Positions 1 through 8,981 of a stretch of 64,000 nt of DNA are shown one piece after another (positions within the stretch are counted from its first letter, which is position 1; each line of letters opens with the position of its first letter). Both the position numbers and the translations under genes were made by a program. Origin of the DNA: Vibrio tubiashii ATCC 19109. Lineage in GTDB: Bacteria; Pseudomonadota; Gammaproteobacteria; Enterobacterales; Vibrionaceae. The notes beneath the pieces were generated by a model, which made no database searches, was not told the origin of the DNA, and saw nothing but the letters and a program-made list of their open reading frames with translations. Location: positions 62,001 through 126,000 of the forward strand of contig NZ_CP009355.1 in assembly GCF_000772105.1 (NCBI RefSeq). Reading direction: 5' to 3'.

Positions 1-42
1 CGACACCCAATAAACAACAGGTGGTTATTAGCGTGAATAATT

Positions 43-77
43 AAAAAGGAGCCTCACTGAATGTGAGGCTCCTTTTT
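43..77. terminator. Bidirectional intrinsic terminator
   Basis: A perfect 15-bp inverted repeat (arms 43-57 and 63-77, 5-nt loop) has an A-run on the left and a T-run on the right, so it can terminate transcription on either strand. It lies just past the stop of the minus-strand regulator at 97-774 and would also stop transcripts entering from the left. Confidence 0.9.
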
Positions 78-96
78 ATCGAGCAGAAAGCCTTTA

Positions 97-774
97 CTAA
101 GCTTTGAACTCACGAATGTACTTATAGATTGCATGGCGGGTAATACCTAAGCGTTCAGATGTGAGCCCTGTAGCTTCTTTTAGTTCGAAAATACCGTTAT
201 CAAATAGGATCTTAGTGATCGTCTTGTTTTTGCTTTTTAAATTAATCGAAGCGTCATTTTTTACTTCTTCAATGGCATGTTCCAGCGCTTGCTCAATAAC
301 ATCAGTAGCCGAAGAGCTAAAGTTTTCATGTACTCCAACATGAGGGAGTGAAACATCAGGCATTAGAGTTTTGATAATTTCGGGGAAAGGATGTGACAAG
401 TTCATATTGATACAGAACAGCCCAATGGGTTTTCTATTTTCCCCGGCAAGCACGCATGTTGTTGACTTTAAGAGTGAGCCATCTTTACCGTTAGTAAAGT
501 AGCTTTTTGGGGTGACTTCTCCTGTCTTTTCGAATGCGCTAAGCATACGTAATCCCATATCTGTGATTGGCGATCCTACTTCACGACCCGTGTGATGCCC
601 GTTGACAATTTTCACCACAGACTTTTCAAAGCTTTCAAACGAGTGAATGACGACTTCGCAGTGCGGACCGATAAAGTCTGCAATGGTTTCCGCTAGTCGA
701 AAATTGGACTCAAGATATTGTCGATCAACCTCAGTGAATTCGACGTTAAAAGACTTATAAGCTGATGCGTTCAT
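97..774 (-). CDS. YheO/DauR-type PAS-HTH transcriptional regulator
   Basis: This 225-aa cytoplasmic DNA-binding protein has the layout of the YheO/DauR family: an N-terminal PAS-like sensor (about residues 20-135) and a C-terminal helix-turn-helix (about 180-225) ending TRHAIYKYIREFKA. The sensor shows the family phrase EVVIHSF near residue 40 and GLFCINMNLS near residue 118. Known relatives control D-arginine or other amino-acid catabolism. It is divergent from the M24/EamA/M20 operon across about 330 bp, so it is probably that operon's local regulator (inference). The ligand cannot be read from sequence. The terminator at 43-77 follows directly. Confidence 0.85.
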   Translation of the reverse strand: MNASAYKSFNVEFTEVDRQYLESNFRLAETIADFIGPHCEVVIHSFESFEKSVVKIVNGHHTGREVGSPITDMGLRMLSAFEKTGEVTPKSYFTNGKDGSLLKSTTCVLAGENRKPIGLFCINMNLSHPFPEIIKTLMPDVSLPHVGVHENFSSSATDVIEQALEHAIEEVKNDASINLKSKNKTITKILFDNGIFELKEATGLTSERLGITRHAIYKYIREFKA

Positions 775-1103
775 TATAGACCACTACTGTTAACTTTAAC
801 TTGAGAGTTATTGTCCCTTGATGTTGACTTGAAATCAACCTACACACTCGCTAAATGTAACCGAATTCATTGTGCTTTAAACTGTAACGTGCTTATTGGT
901 TCACTAAAGGGAACTAAAGTTGACGAAAATCAAATTTAAAAGCGATATTTAACCCAAATAGTAAACAATAGTTAACCCTATGGTGTGGGTCACATTATTT
1001 AACTGAAATATCAGTAAACTGCCCTCGTACCGTTCACAAATATTAACTATAAGACTTAATTGCTCCACCGCTAAGTCGAATAAGAACAAACAAAGAGGCT
1101 CTA
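775..1103. promoter_or_regulatory. Divergent control region, regulator / M24 operon
   Basis: This 329-bp AT-rich gap separates two divergent transcripts and must hold both promoters. Two TTAACCC words (near 950 and 972) and a weak CRP-like half-palindrome (979-994, only the TCACA half is good) are visible. A GAGG ribosome-binding site precedes the ATG at 1104. No gene is seen. Confidence 0.5.
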
Positions 1104-2270
1104 ATGAACAACTTCCTGAATCGTGGCTTTTACCAATCTGAATTTGAACACCGTACCCAACGCGCTCAAAAAGTCATGCATGACAAAAAGCTGGATGCAA
1201 TGATTTTTACTACCGAGCCAAACGTTCGTTACTTTACTGGTTTTCATACCCAGTTCTGGCACAGCCCAACTCGCCCGTGGTTCGTTATCGTTCCAGCCGA
1301 AGGTAAGCCTATTGCCATCATTCCAGAAATTGGTGCCAGTGGTATGGCGGGGACTTGGATTGACAACATCATTACCTGGCCATCGCCTCGCCCAGAAGAT
1401 GACGGCATTAGCTTGGTTGCAAGTGCTCTAAACTCATTGCCTTGCCGTCACGGCCGAGTGGGCGCGACGCTGGGTATCGAGTCTCACCTACGTATGCCAG
1501 TGAACAACTACCTGCAACTGACCACGATGGTGAAGAAAGATTTTGTTGATGTGTCTCTAGAGATGCATGAGCTTCGTCAAATTAAGTCTCAAGCGGAAAT
1601 TGAGAAAACTCGAGAAATCTGTCGCATCACCAATGTTGGCTTTAAGAAAGTTCCGCAATACGCCAAAGCAGGTATGACGGAGCGTGAGATCTGTAAACAG
1701 TTCCGTATCGACATGTTGTTAGAAGGCGCGGATGAGTGCCCATACATTATTGCGGGCTCAGGTCCTGATGGTTACGACAGCATCATTATGGGTCCAACAG
1801 ACCGCATTATTGAACCGGGCGATGTGTTGATCATTGATACCGGTGCCGTTCGCGATGGTTACTTCTCAGACTTTGACCGTAACTGGGCGTTCGGACATGC
1901 GAGTGAGCAGACAAAAGCGGCATACCGAGCAACTTATGAAGCAACGACAAAAGGTTTTGAAGCCGCGAAGCCAGGTGCGACAACGACGGATATCTACAAC
2001 GCGATGTGGAAAGTGCTAGAAGCGAATGGGGCACTGGGTAATGACGTAGGTCGTCTGGGTCATGGTTTAGGCATGGAGCTGACTGAGCGCCCATCAAACA
2101 CCGCAACAGACAATACGGTGTTGAAGCCAGGCATGGTGATGACGCTAGAGCCAGGCATGGTTTACGCACCGGGTAAATCTATGGTTCACGAAGAAAACAT
2201 CGTCATTACCGAAGATGGCGCGGAGTGGCTATCTGAGCGTGCGGAACCTGAACTGATCATCATCGACTAA
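1104..2270 (+). CDS. M24 family metallopeptidase (Xaa-Pro peptidase/creatinase fold)
   Basis: This 388-aa pita-bread metallohydrolase has an N-terminal creatinase-like domain (about 15-150) and a C-terminal M24 domain (about 165-380). The five metal ligands are in place: Asp in IIDTGA, Asp in FSDFDRN, His in GHGLGME, Glu in TLEPGM and Glu in HEENIVIT. There is no signal peptide, so it is cytoplasmic. Family members cleave Xaa-Pro bonds or C-N bonds in small molecules such as creatine or ectoine. The sequence does not resemble the ectoine hydrolase (DoeA) or DMSP lyase (DddP) branches as I recall them. It leads an operon with an EamA permease and an M20 amidohydrolase, which points to catabolism of a small amide or dipeptide. 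The substrate is unknown. Confidence 0.85.
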   Translation: MNNFLNRGFYQSEFEHRTQRAQKVMHDKKLDAMIFTTEPNVRYFTGFHTQFWHSPTRPWFVIVPAEGKPIAIIPEIGASGMAGTWIDNIITWPSPRPEDDGISLVASALNSLPCRHGRVGATLGIESHLRMPVNNYLQLTTMVKKDFVDVSLEMHELRQIKSQAEIEKTREICRITNVGFKKVPQYAKAGMTEREICKQFRIDMLLEGADECPYIIAGSGPDGYDSIIMGPTDRIIEPGDVLIIDTGAVRDGYFSDFDRNWAFGHASEQTKAAYRATYEATTKGFEAAKPGATTTDIYNAMWKVLEANGALGNDVGRLGHGLGMELTERPSNTATDNTVLKPGMVMTLEPGMVYAPGKSMVHEENIVITEDGAEWLSERAEPELIIID

Positions 2271-2345
2271 ATACCCAATTATAACGACAAGCCAACGCAC
2301 GGGGCTCGTGACGTTGGCGATAACGTGAAACGAAAAGGACTCAAA

Positions 2346-3323
2346 ATGAACACAACAAATAAAGACACATTTTTAGGGTGGGTTGCTGCGATAGCGGTAG
2401 CGTGCATTTGGGGCGTGACTGGCGTGGTTTCTAAGCCTCTATCCATGGCGGTCGATCCAATGACTTTGGTATTTTTCCGATATGTCACAGCGGTTATCGG
2501 CTTATCTATTATTTTCTTTTTTACGTCGCGCAGTAAGAGCTTAAGTGTGGACTTGGGGTCGTCACTGAAAATTGACAAAAAAGATATCGGTCGAATTGCA
2601 CTATGCGGCATTGTAGGGCAAGGGGTGTTTTCACTGTTTAACTTTCTGTCATTGGCTCACATTGGTGCGACAGAGAACGGTGTTATTCAGGGTATGCAGC
2701 CATTCGCTACCGTCTTCTTTGGCATGATGTTCATGAACTTCCGCATGAACAAAGTTCAGTGGGGTGCATTCATCGCATCGGCAGTCTGTATTTACGCGAT
2801 GAGCGTGGGGCCGACGAATACGATTGAAGGTGGAACGCCGTTACTAGGCTATGCATATGTTACTTGTTCGATGCTTGCGCTTGCTTGGACAGCTCACCTT
2901 CGTGCGAGCCTAGCAGACAAATATGGCTCAGTGGTTTCTATGCTGTACCAATATATTTCAGTAGCGGTGATGGGCATCTTCGTAGTATTTGCTATGGGTC
3001 TAGATCTGTCTCAAATTTACATCATCTTCTCTAGCCCATTACTGATTGCTCTATTGATTTTCCTTGGTACGGGCATTTCAGGGGGTAGCTACCTTATCCA
3101 GCTTTACTCTTTCAAACGCATTGGTGTTGAAAAATCCACTATGGCTCTGAACCTAATGCCTCTTGTTGGCTACCTTGTCGCGGTACTTACACTGGGTGAA
3201 CAAATGGCGATGGGCAAAACCATTATCGTTTCGTTAATTGTTGTTGCACTTTACGTCTTCACAAAATACGAGACAAAAGAAGAGCCGAAAGCAGAACAAA
3301 ACCTTAAAGCACAAGAAGCTTAA
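2346..3323 (+). CDS. EamA/DMT family transporter
   Basis: This inner-membrane protein of about 325 aa has ten predicted hydrophobic segments and two EamA repeats. The first begins WVAAIAVACIWGVTGVVSKP. The second covers roughly residues 160-310 and ends before a charged cytoplasmic tail (KYETKEEPKAEQ). The ATG at 2346 is preferred over an upstream GTG at 2325 because AAAAGGA lies 7 nt ahead of it. It sits between two hydrolases that act on amide or peptide bonds, so it may move their substrate or product. DMT proteins are mostly exporters, but some import. Direction and cargo are inference. Confidence 0.85.
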   Translation: MNTTNKDTFLGWVAAIAVACIWGVTGVVSKPLSMAVDPMTLVFFRYVTAVIGLSIIFFFTSRSKSLSVDLGSSLKIDKKDIGRIALCGIVGQGVFSLFNFLSLAHIGATENGVIQGMQPFATVFFGMMFMNFRMNKVQWGAFIASAVCIYAMSVGPTNTIEGGTPLLGYAYVTCSMLALAWTAHLRASLADKYGSVVSMLYQYISVAVMGIFVVFAMGLDLSQIYIIFSSPLLIALLIFLGTGISGGSYLIQLYSFKRIGVEKSTMALNLMPLVGYLVAVLTLGEQMAMGKTIIVSLIVVALYVFTKYETKEEPKAEQNLKAQEA

Positions 3324-3387
3324 ACCGAATTATAACTATTAATATGGGAAGCTATCTGGTTAGGTAGCTTCTTCTTTGGAGAAAGAT

Positions 3388-4539
3388 ATGACCGTAGAAA
3401 AATCCGCAATTGAATGGCGTAGACACCTTCACCAATACCCAGAATTTGGCACAGAAGAGTTCAAAACGTCCGAGTTTGTAGCGAACAAATTGGAAGAGTT
3501 TGGGCTTGAAGTTCACCGTGGGATCGGTGGCACAGGTGTGGTGGGTATTCTCCGTCAAGGTACCGGTGAGCGCAGTATTGGTCTTAGAGCCGATATGGAT
3601 GCTTTAAGAATTAAAGAAGAGAACACGTTTTGTCATGCGTCAAAACATGAAGGTGCCATGCACGCTTGTGGACATGATGGCCACACAGCCATGTTGCTAG
3701 GCGCGGCATGTGAATTGGCTCAAAGCCGAAATTTTGATGGTACCGTGTACTTCATTTTCCAACCGGATGAGGAACGTGGTACTGGCGCGAAAGCGATGAT
3801 TGCTGATGGTCTGTTTACTCGTTGGAATATGGATGCGATATATGCGATGCATAATTTGCCTGGTATCCCTGCTGGTCAGTTTGTGACTCGCCCAAGCTCG
3901 GTGATGGCGAGTGAAAGCAGCTTCGAGATCACAATCAACGCAACGGGTGGTCACGCAGCGCTGCCGCACATGGGGACGGATCCTATCGTGGTGGGGGCGC
4001 AAGTGGTGACTGCTTTGCAGACCATTGTTTCCCGTAATTTAAGCGCCATTAACGAGACTGCTGTTATCTCCGTGACGAACTTCGAGACCAATGGCACCGT
4101 GAATGTGATTCCATCACAAGTAACGATCACCGGCGATACGCGAAGCTTTACCGATGAAGCATTGCACAAGATCGAGAAGGGAATTGAGCGCGTCGTCGCT
4201 GGCCAATGCATGTCAGCGGGCGTTGATTACCAATATCACTTTAACAATAGTTTTCTTTCCACAATTAATACGGCAGAAGAAACGCAACACGCGATTGCGG
4301 CAGCAGAAGCAGTCGTGGGGTCGGACAATGTTATTGGCAACTGCGAACCATTTACGATCAGTGAAGACTTTTCGTTCATGTTGCGTGAGGTAAAAGGGTG
4401 TTACATCCTAGTCGGTAACGGTGTTGGCGAGTGCGGTGGAACTGCGCTACATAACCCAAACTACGACTTCAATGACGATATTTTGGGTACGGGGATGCGT
4501 TATTGGCAAACGTTGGTAGAACAGCAATTAGTTAAGTAA
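3388..4539 (+). CDS. M20 family amidohydrolase (HipO-like)
   Basis: This 383-aa cytoplasmic M20D hydrolase resembles hippurate, N-acyl-amino-acid and IAA-amino-acid hydrolases. Metal-site motifs are present: RADMDAL, HACGHDGHTAM, the Glu-Glu in FQPDEERGTGA, AMHNLP and TISEDFSFM. The dimerisation (lid) domain is about 180-300. The ATG at 3388 is chosen because GGAG lies 6 nt upstream; a TTG at 3376 is less likely. As third gene of the operon it would release a free amino acid from an N-acylated or amidated substrate, after or beside the M24 enzyme. The substrate is not determined. Confidence 0.87.
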   Translation: MTVEKSAIEWRRHLHQYPEFGTEEFKTSEFVANKLEEFGLEVHRGIGGTGVVGILRQGTGERSIGLRADMDALRIKEENTFCHASKHEGAMHACGHDGHTAMLLGAACELAQSRNFDGTVYFIFQPDEERGTGAKAMIADGLFTRWNMDAIYAMHNLPGIPAGQFVTRPSSVMASESSFEITINATGGHAALPHMGTDPIVVGAQVVTALQTIVSRNLSAINETAVISVTNFETNGTVNVIPSQVTITGDTRSFTDEALHKIEKGIERVVAGQCMSAGVDYQYHFNNSFLSTINTAEETQHAIAAAEAVVGSDNVIGNCEPFTISEDFSFMLREVKGCYILVGNGVGECGGTALHNPNYDFNDDILGTGMRYWQTLVEQQLVK

Positions 4540-4854
4540 TCACTGCTGGGGAGGAAAGGCATCGACAAAACCTCTGATATGTCGGTGCCCCAATGTTTGT
4601 GAGTTTCGTTAGTTCCGGAGCTGCCTTCGTGAACATATATACGTAAGCATTGTTGTTGAACTAACTATGGTTCCAGTGGATTTGAGCTGTGTTATCAAAC
4701 ATTACCGATTTACCATATTTTTAGTAATTCACTGCTAGTTAATCTTCAAACTCACGCAAATGATTTCTGTCCCAAAATTAGTTAGATCAAGTACTCTACA
4801 AAGTTTAGGTGTGCGTATTTTCCCTACCATATCTAATCCGATTTTAAGATTTGC
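4540..4854. other. Intergenic region with a hairpin
   Basis: This 315-bp gap lies between convergent genes. It contains a 10-bp stem (4558-4567 with 4580-4589, one G-T pair) 18 bp after the amidohydrolase stop, which may end that operon although no T-run follows. Nothing else recognisable was seen. Confidence 0.45.
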
Positions 4855-5754
4855 TTAAGAAGCAATGATATGGATAAAGTTCGCTTTTAGGTACTCCAAG
4901 AACAGCGATAACCGATAAGGCACATGCTTACGTGTCGGATACATTCCGTAGATATTGACGATTGGAAATTCTGCAACGTTTTCTATTTTGATTAAGTCGC
5001 CACTCTTCACGTGTGAGTTTACAAAGATGCTGGGTACCATGGAAATGCCCATACCATCTAGGGTCGCTTGAAGCAGAGTGTTGGTATCTGAAATGACAGC
5101 AACCCACGGCTGTCGATGCGAAACGCTTTTACCGTCAACGGTTAGCATCCAGTAGTCACCATCTCTTGAGCTTCCCATATGTAGGCAGTCATGGTTTTTT
5201 AGATCGATGTAATCAGAAGGCATACTATGCGCATCGATGTAGACTGGAGCCGCATACAAGCCAAACTCTGACTCTCCAAGCTTGGTTGCGATGTAAGATG
5301 AATCTTGCAATTCGAATGCGAATCGGATACTGAGATCGATCTCTTCTTCAATCAGATTTGATTTACTGTTAGATAACGCGAGATCAAAGCGAATCCCCGA
5401 ATATTTTGTTCGAAACTCTTTAATAGCTTTCATTAGAAATGGGCCCATTGCATCAGGTGCGGATAGGCGAATAAGACCTTCAGGGTTATTCTGATGGGCG
5501 GTTGTTAGTGAGTCTTCCAATTGCTCTATCTGGCTCAATACAGTTTGCGCACCTTCATAGTAAGCTTTTCCGCCTGGGGTAAGGTGCATGCTGCGTGTGG
5601 TGCGATTTAAAAGGACAAACCCTAAAGATTCTTCCATCGCGGCAATGTGCCTGCCGACAATCGCAGGAGTAATACCTAACGCTTTAGCCGCTTTAGAAAA
5701 GCTGCCTCTATCGACAACCGTACAAAACAACTGCATATTCCGATACTTGTCCAT
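4855..5754 (-). CDS. LysR family transcriptional regulator
   Basis: This 299-aa protein has a winged HTH at residues 1-60 (FCTVVDRGSFSKAAKALGIT) and a LysR substrate-binding domain at about 88-290. It fits the CrgA/DsdC-like group in length. It is transcribed divergently from the metallo-beta-lactamase-fold, glutaredoxin and MFS operon, with 102 bp between starts. By the usual LysR arrangement it probably controls that operon together with itself. The inducer is unknown. Confidence 0.9.
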   Translation of the reverse strand: MDKYRNMQLFCTVVDRGSFSKAAKALGITPAIVGRHIAAMEESLGFVLLNRTTRSMHLTPGGKAYYEGAQTVLSQIEQLEDSLTTAHQNNPEGLIRLSAPDAMGPFLMKAIKEFRTKYSGIRFDLALSNSKSNLIEEEIDLSIRFAFELQDSSYIATKLGESEFGLYAAPVYIDAHSMPSDYIDLKNHDCLHMGSSRDGDYWMLTVDGKSVSHRQPWVAVISDTNTLLQATLDGMGISMVPSIFVNSHVKSGDLIKIENVAEFPIVNIYGMYPTRKHVPYRLSLFLEYLKANFIHIIAS

Positions 5755-5856
5755 TTGATACCTATAGTATTAAGTAAAGTTACTTTTGGTTGTATTGTTC
5801 TATTTACTAATCTTAATTATCTTTAATTTCATCTTCAATGATGAAAGGAAAGAACA

Positions 5857-6723
5857 ATGTCTATTACTTCAAAACTAACTACTTTAACTCTTACGCTAGG
5901 CATGGTTGCTGGGGCTAGTGCAGCCGATGGGTTTGACCCATCGAAGCCAGTATTAAAAGAACTAAAGAATGGTATCTATCAGTACTCCCAGTTTTTTTAT
6001 AACAGCCTGGTTGTTGTTACAGACGAAGGCGTGATTATTACTGACCCTTCAGGCGATGCTCGTTCTGCACAAATGATGAAAGAAATCCGTAAAGTGACAG
6101 ACAAGCCAGTCAAAAAAGTTATTTACTCCCATGATCATTTTGACCACTCTCGTGGCGGCAATATCTTCAAGCAACAAGGCGCAGAATTTATCGCTCAAGA
6201 AAATTGCTCAGACCTTCTTTCTCGTGATTTAGAAGATAAGGTGGCTTATCCAACGACTACCTACAAAGATGACATGACGGTTTCGTTAGGGGGAAAAAGC
6301 GTCGACTTACATTACTACGGTAAGAATGATGGTAATTGCATGAGTATTGTTCATATGCCTGAAGACAAAGTATTAGTTGCAGTAGATTGGCACTTGCCGC
6401 AATACCTAGTGAGTTCTGGGCGTTTAATCGAGCAGGACTATGTTGCTACATTGAACACGATAAAGCGTGTTCGTAAAGAGCTAGAATTTGACACCATCAT
6501 AAATGGTCACATCCCTGTCGATTCACCAGAACTGCTAGAAGAGAGTGAAGAGTTTGCTCAGGCTCTATTCGATGCGGTTTGGAAAGGGCTGCAAGATGGC
6601 AAATCAGTCGATGAACTAAAAGAGTCGATAAAACTACCGAAATTCAGCCATTGGAATGGTTATGAGGAACATTTGCCTGCTCATGTTGAGCGTATGGCCT
6701 ACTCAATTTGGCATGGTAATTAA
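5857..6723 (+). CDS. Exported metallo-beta-lactamase-fold hydrolase
   Basis: This 288-aa protein starts with a signal peptide (cleavage likely after GASA, near residue 22), so it acts in the periplasm. The zinc motif SHDHFDHSRGG (H-x-H-x-D-H) is intact, with further ligands likely His in IVHMPED, Asp in VAVDWHLP and His in INGHIPVD. The fold covers glyoxalase II, lactonases, lactamases and alkylsulfatases. The sequence does not match a classical B1-B3 carbapenemase by eye, so no antibiotic function is claimed. An AGGAAAG site precedes the ATG. It is the first gene of an operon with grxB and a drug/H+ antiporter. Confidence 0.85.
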   Translation: MSITSKLTTLTLTLGMVAGASAADGFDPSKPVLKELKNGIYQYSQFFYNSLVVVTDEGVIITDPSGDARSAQMMKEIRKVTDKPVKKVIYSHDHFDHSRGGNIFKQQGAEFIAQENCSDLLSRDLEDKVAYPTTTYKDDMTVSLGGKSVDLHYYGKNDGNCMSIVHMPEDKVLVAVDWHLPQYLVSSGRLIEQDYVATLNTIKRVRKELEFDTIINGHIPVDSPELLEESEEFAQALFDAVWKGLQDGKSVDELKESIKLPKFSHWNGYEEHLPAHVERMAYSIWHGN

Positions 6724-6736
6724 TAGGGGGCTAATG

Positions 6737-7408
6737 ATGAAACTGCATGTATTCGATAGCTGCCCATTTTGTGTTCGTGTTAAGACCGTTGTCGGGCTTA
6801 AAAATATTGATTGTGAAATTAGCCCGATGACTTTGGGGCAATTGCCAGAATCGTTAGCGGGAAAATTAGAGAGGTTGACTGTCCCTGTGCTTGAACAGTG
6901 GAAGCATGATGGTGAGCAGACGGTGATGGTCGAGAGCCTCGACATTATCCGCTACTTGGATCAACAAGATGAACCAATGTTCACGAGCTACGAAGTATCA
7001 GAAGCATTGAGCAACCTTCTAAAGCGGCTTTACCCTGTATCTGCGCAGCTTTTGTATCCTCGCATGCCACGGCTTAATCTCCCTGAGCTGTCTACGCCAG
7101 GTGCTCTCAGTATGTTTGTTGAATCGCGTAAAGACGCATTAAACCAATCTATTGAGCAAGCCTTGCAAAAGACCGAAGAGTACCTTCCTGAGCTTAAGCG
7201 GCTTTTGGAAGAGCTGGAATTATTGCTCGATATAGATGCTCTCGTCTCTGGTGAGCGTAAATTAAACATTGACGACATTGCCGCATTTTCCGAGCTGCGA
7301 AACTACACAATGGTCGCTGAACTAGAAATGAGTGAACGCATGAAGAGCTTTGTTTGTTTCATCGCATCATGCTCTGGCATGTCGTTATATCCACCAATCA
7401 GTCAGTAA
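6737..7408 (+). CDS. grxB: Glutaredoxin 2 (GrxB type)
   Basis: This protein of about 223 aa has a thioredoxin-fold N-terminal domain (MKLHVFDSCPFCVRVK) carrying the CPFC active site at about residues 8-11, and an all-alpha GST-like C-terminal domain at about 85-215. GrxB proteins reduce protein-glutathione mixed disulfides and lack ribonucleotide reductase activity. AGGGGG at 6725-6730 is 6 nt ahead of the ATG at 6737; an in-frame ATG at 6734 is possible. It follows the exported hydrolase by 13 bp and precedes the MFS gene by 11 bp, so the three are co-transcribed. This placement beside a pump and hydrolase is unusual for grxB. Confidence 0.85.
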   Translation: MKLHVFDSCPFCVRVKTVVGLKNIDCEISPMTLGQLPESLAGKLERLTVPVLEQWKHDGEQTVMVESLDIIRYLDQQDEPMFTSYEVSEALSNLLKRLYPVSAQLLYPRMPRLNLPELSTPGALSMFVESRKDALNQSIEQALQKTEEYLPELKRLLEELELLLDIDALVSGERKLNIDDIAAFSELRNYTMVAELEMSERMKSFVCFIASCSGMSLYPPISQ

Positions 7409-7419
7409 AGGAGTTCAAG

Positions 7420-8601
7420 ATGGCAGGTAACAAGTTTTTCCAACTGCTGGTTATTTTTTCACTCATACCTTTGGGGCCACTGGCTATTGATGTCTACTTG
7501 CCATCTTTTCCACAGATGATCGAGGCTTTCGCTGTCACTGATAGCGAAATAAGACAGACTATTTCGATTTACGTTCTGGCTTTGGGTGTGAGTCAACTAG
7601 TTGCGGGCCCAGTATCTGATCGCAAGGGGCGTAAGTTCTCTGCCATGCTTGGGCTGTTCATGTATGCAGCAGGTAGCTTGTTGGTTGTGGCATCTTCCTC
7701 TCTAGAAATGCTATACGCAGCGCGAGCTCTGCAAGGAGTAGGTGCTTCATTCACTATGATCACCGCCATGGCTTGGGTTCGAGACAACTACGAAGGTGAC
7801 GTTGCGGGTAAGTGGTTAAGCTATATGGGCGGTGTAACCAGTGCAGTACCAACCATTGCTCCGCTCATTGGTAGTGGGGTAGCTCTCTTGTGGGGGTGGA
7901 CAGGTGGCTTCTACCTCATGGCTGGTTTAGCTTCCTCGCTGTTTATTATGTCTGCTATAGCACTTCAGCCTAAGAAGAGTGTTACGACCACGGTTGATGT
8001 AAACGACACGCAGGCGCTTAAATGTAACGTGCGCGATATTTTAAGCAATCGTACTTTTTTGGTGTATTCACTGACTAACATGCTCAGCTTCGGTGCGCTG
8101 TTGACTTACATTTCGGTGGCTCCAATTGTTGCAATCAGTGAAGGCGGGTTTTCTCAAGTGCAGTTCTCTCTTATCTTCGGTTTGATAGGAGGCGTTCAAA
8201 TACTTGCTAGCCTTATTGCACCTAGATTGATGAAGTCGTTTGGCCGGAGGAACACTGTGCGATTTGGTGCCACTGTTATCACTGTCGGAGGAATGGGTTT
8301 GTTGCTTGTTAGCTCTAATGCTACTTATCTGTTCTTTGCTTTATCGGCATTGGGAGCAGCAGGCTTCAGCCTCTTATCTGGCTCTGCTACATCTCTTGCG
8401 CTTGAGCCCTTTAAGTATTGTGCTGGCTTGGCAACATCTATTGATGGTTTTTTCAGAATGATTGGAGGAGCATTGCTTGTCGCTGTATCGGGACTTTTAG
8501 GGTTCAGTAGTATCTCTACACTGGCCATGGTCATGCTGTTGTCATTGCTGCCAGTTTTGTTAGTCACGGTAGATAACCGAACCACACATAGAACTAGCTA
8601 A
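7420..8601 (+). CDS. Bcr/CflA family MFS multidrug efflux transporter
   Basis: This 393-aa, 12-TM major facilitator has the Bcr/CflA start PLGPLAIDVYLPSFPQM and the loop 2-3 motif GPVSDRKGRK. These drug/H+ antiporters export chloramphenicol, bicyclomycin or dipeptides. The ATG at 7420 has AAGGAG 6 nt upstream, overlapping the grxB stop. As the last gene of the LysR-linked operon it probably expels a toxic compound or its processed form (inference). No clear terminator follows directly. Confidence 0.87.
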   Translation: MAGNKFFQLLVIFSLIPLGPLAIDVYLPSFPQMIEAFAVTDSEIRQTISIYVLALGVSQLVAGPVSDRKGRKFSAMLGLFMYAAGSLLVVASSSLEMLYAARALQGVGASFTMITAMAWVRDNYEGDVAGKWLSYMGGVTSAVPTIAPLIGSGVALLWGWTGGFYLMAGLASSLFIMSAIALQPKKSVTTTVDVNDTQALKCNVRDILSNRTFLVYSLTNMLSFGALLTYISVAPIVAISEGGFSQVQFSLIFGLIGGVQILASLIAPRLMKSFGRRNTVRFGATVITVGGMGLLLVSSNATYLFFALSALGAAGFSLLSGSATSLALEPFKYCAGLATSIDGFFRMIGGALLVAVSGLLGFSSISTLAMVMLLSLLPVLLVTVDNRTTHRTS

Positions 8602-8668
8602 AGATTAAATTAGCACCTAAATTCATCGCTTTGAAATTGATGAACATAAAATAATCAGGTGCTAGATG

Positions 8669-8714
8669 CCCAAGTCACATAACCACCACAAATGTGGTGG
8701 CTGTGTGATTTGGG
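8669..8714. repeat. Long near-perfect hairpin element
   Basis: Two 22-nt arms (8669-8690 and 8693-8714) around an AA centre pair except for one A-C mismatch and two G-T wobbles. No T-run follows, so it is not a plain terminator. It may be a REP-like or small mobile repeat, or an RNA-processing stem. It lies in the 380-bp gap 8602-8981, where nothing else was recognised. Confidence 0.7.
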
Positions 8715-8944
8715 ATACATGTAATAGATAAATGACCGTAGCAATTCAATATGTAGCTTTGCAATACCTCACCTAATCCGTTGAATGCTAATTTAGCAAA
8801 ACCACTGACCAACAAATGTCCCGAGACGTGCTACAGATGGTGGGCGTAACACGTCTTTCTAAAAATAACTCTAGTACTTAAAGTCATTTTGGCCTTCACC
8901 TCAAAAGGAACTAACGTTTTTCACCGAACCCTGATCCAAAAATT

Positions 8945-8971
8945 AAGAAGGTCGCATCATGCGACCTTCTT
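8945..8971 (-). terminator. Intrinsic terminator for the DUF218 gene
   Basis: A perfect 12-bp stem (8945-8956 with 8960-8971, loop TCA) lies 10 bp past the stop of the minus-strand gene at 8982-10079. On the minus strand it is followed by TAATT rather than a long U-run. Confidence 0.75.
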
Positions 8972-8981
8972 GTTCTTTGTC

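Noticed and set aside
979..994. CRP binding site upstream of the M24 operon
   Set aside because: Only the TCACA half matches; TATGG in place of TGTGA is too weak to assert.
5857..6723. Metallo-beta-lactamase antibiotic resistance gene
   Set aside because: Only the general fold motif is present; sequence and context do not identify a carbapenemase.
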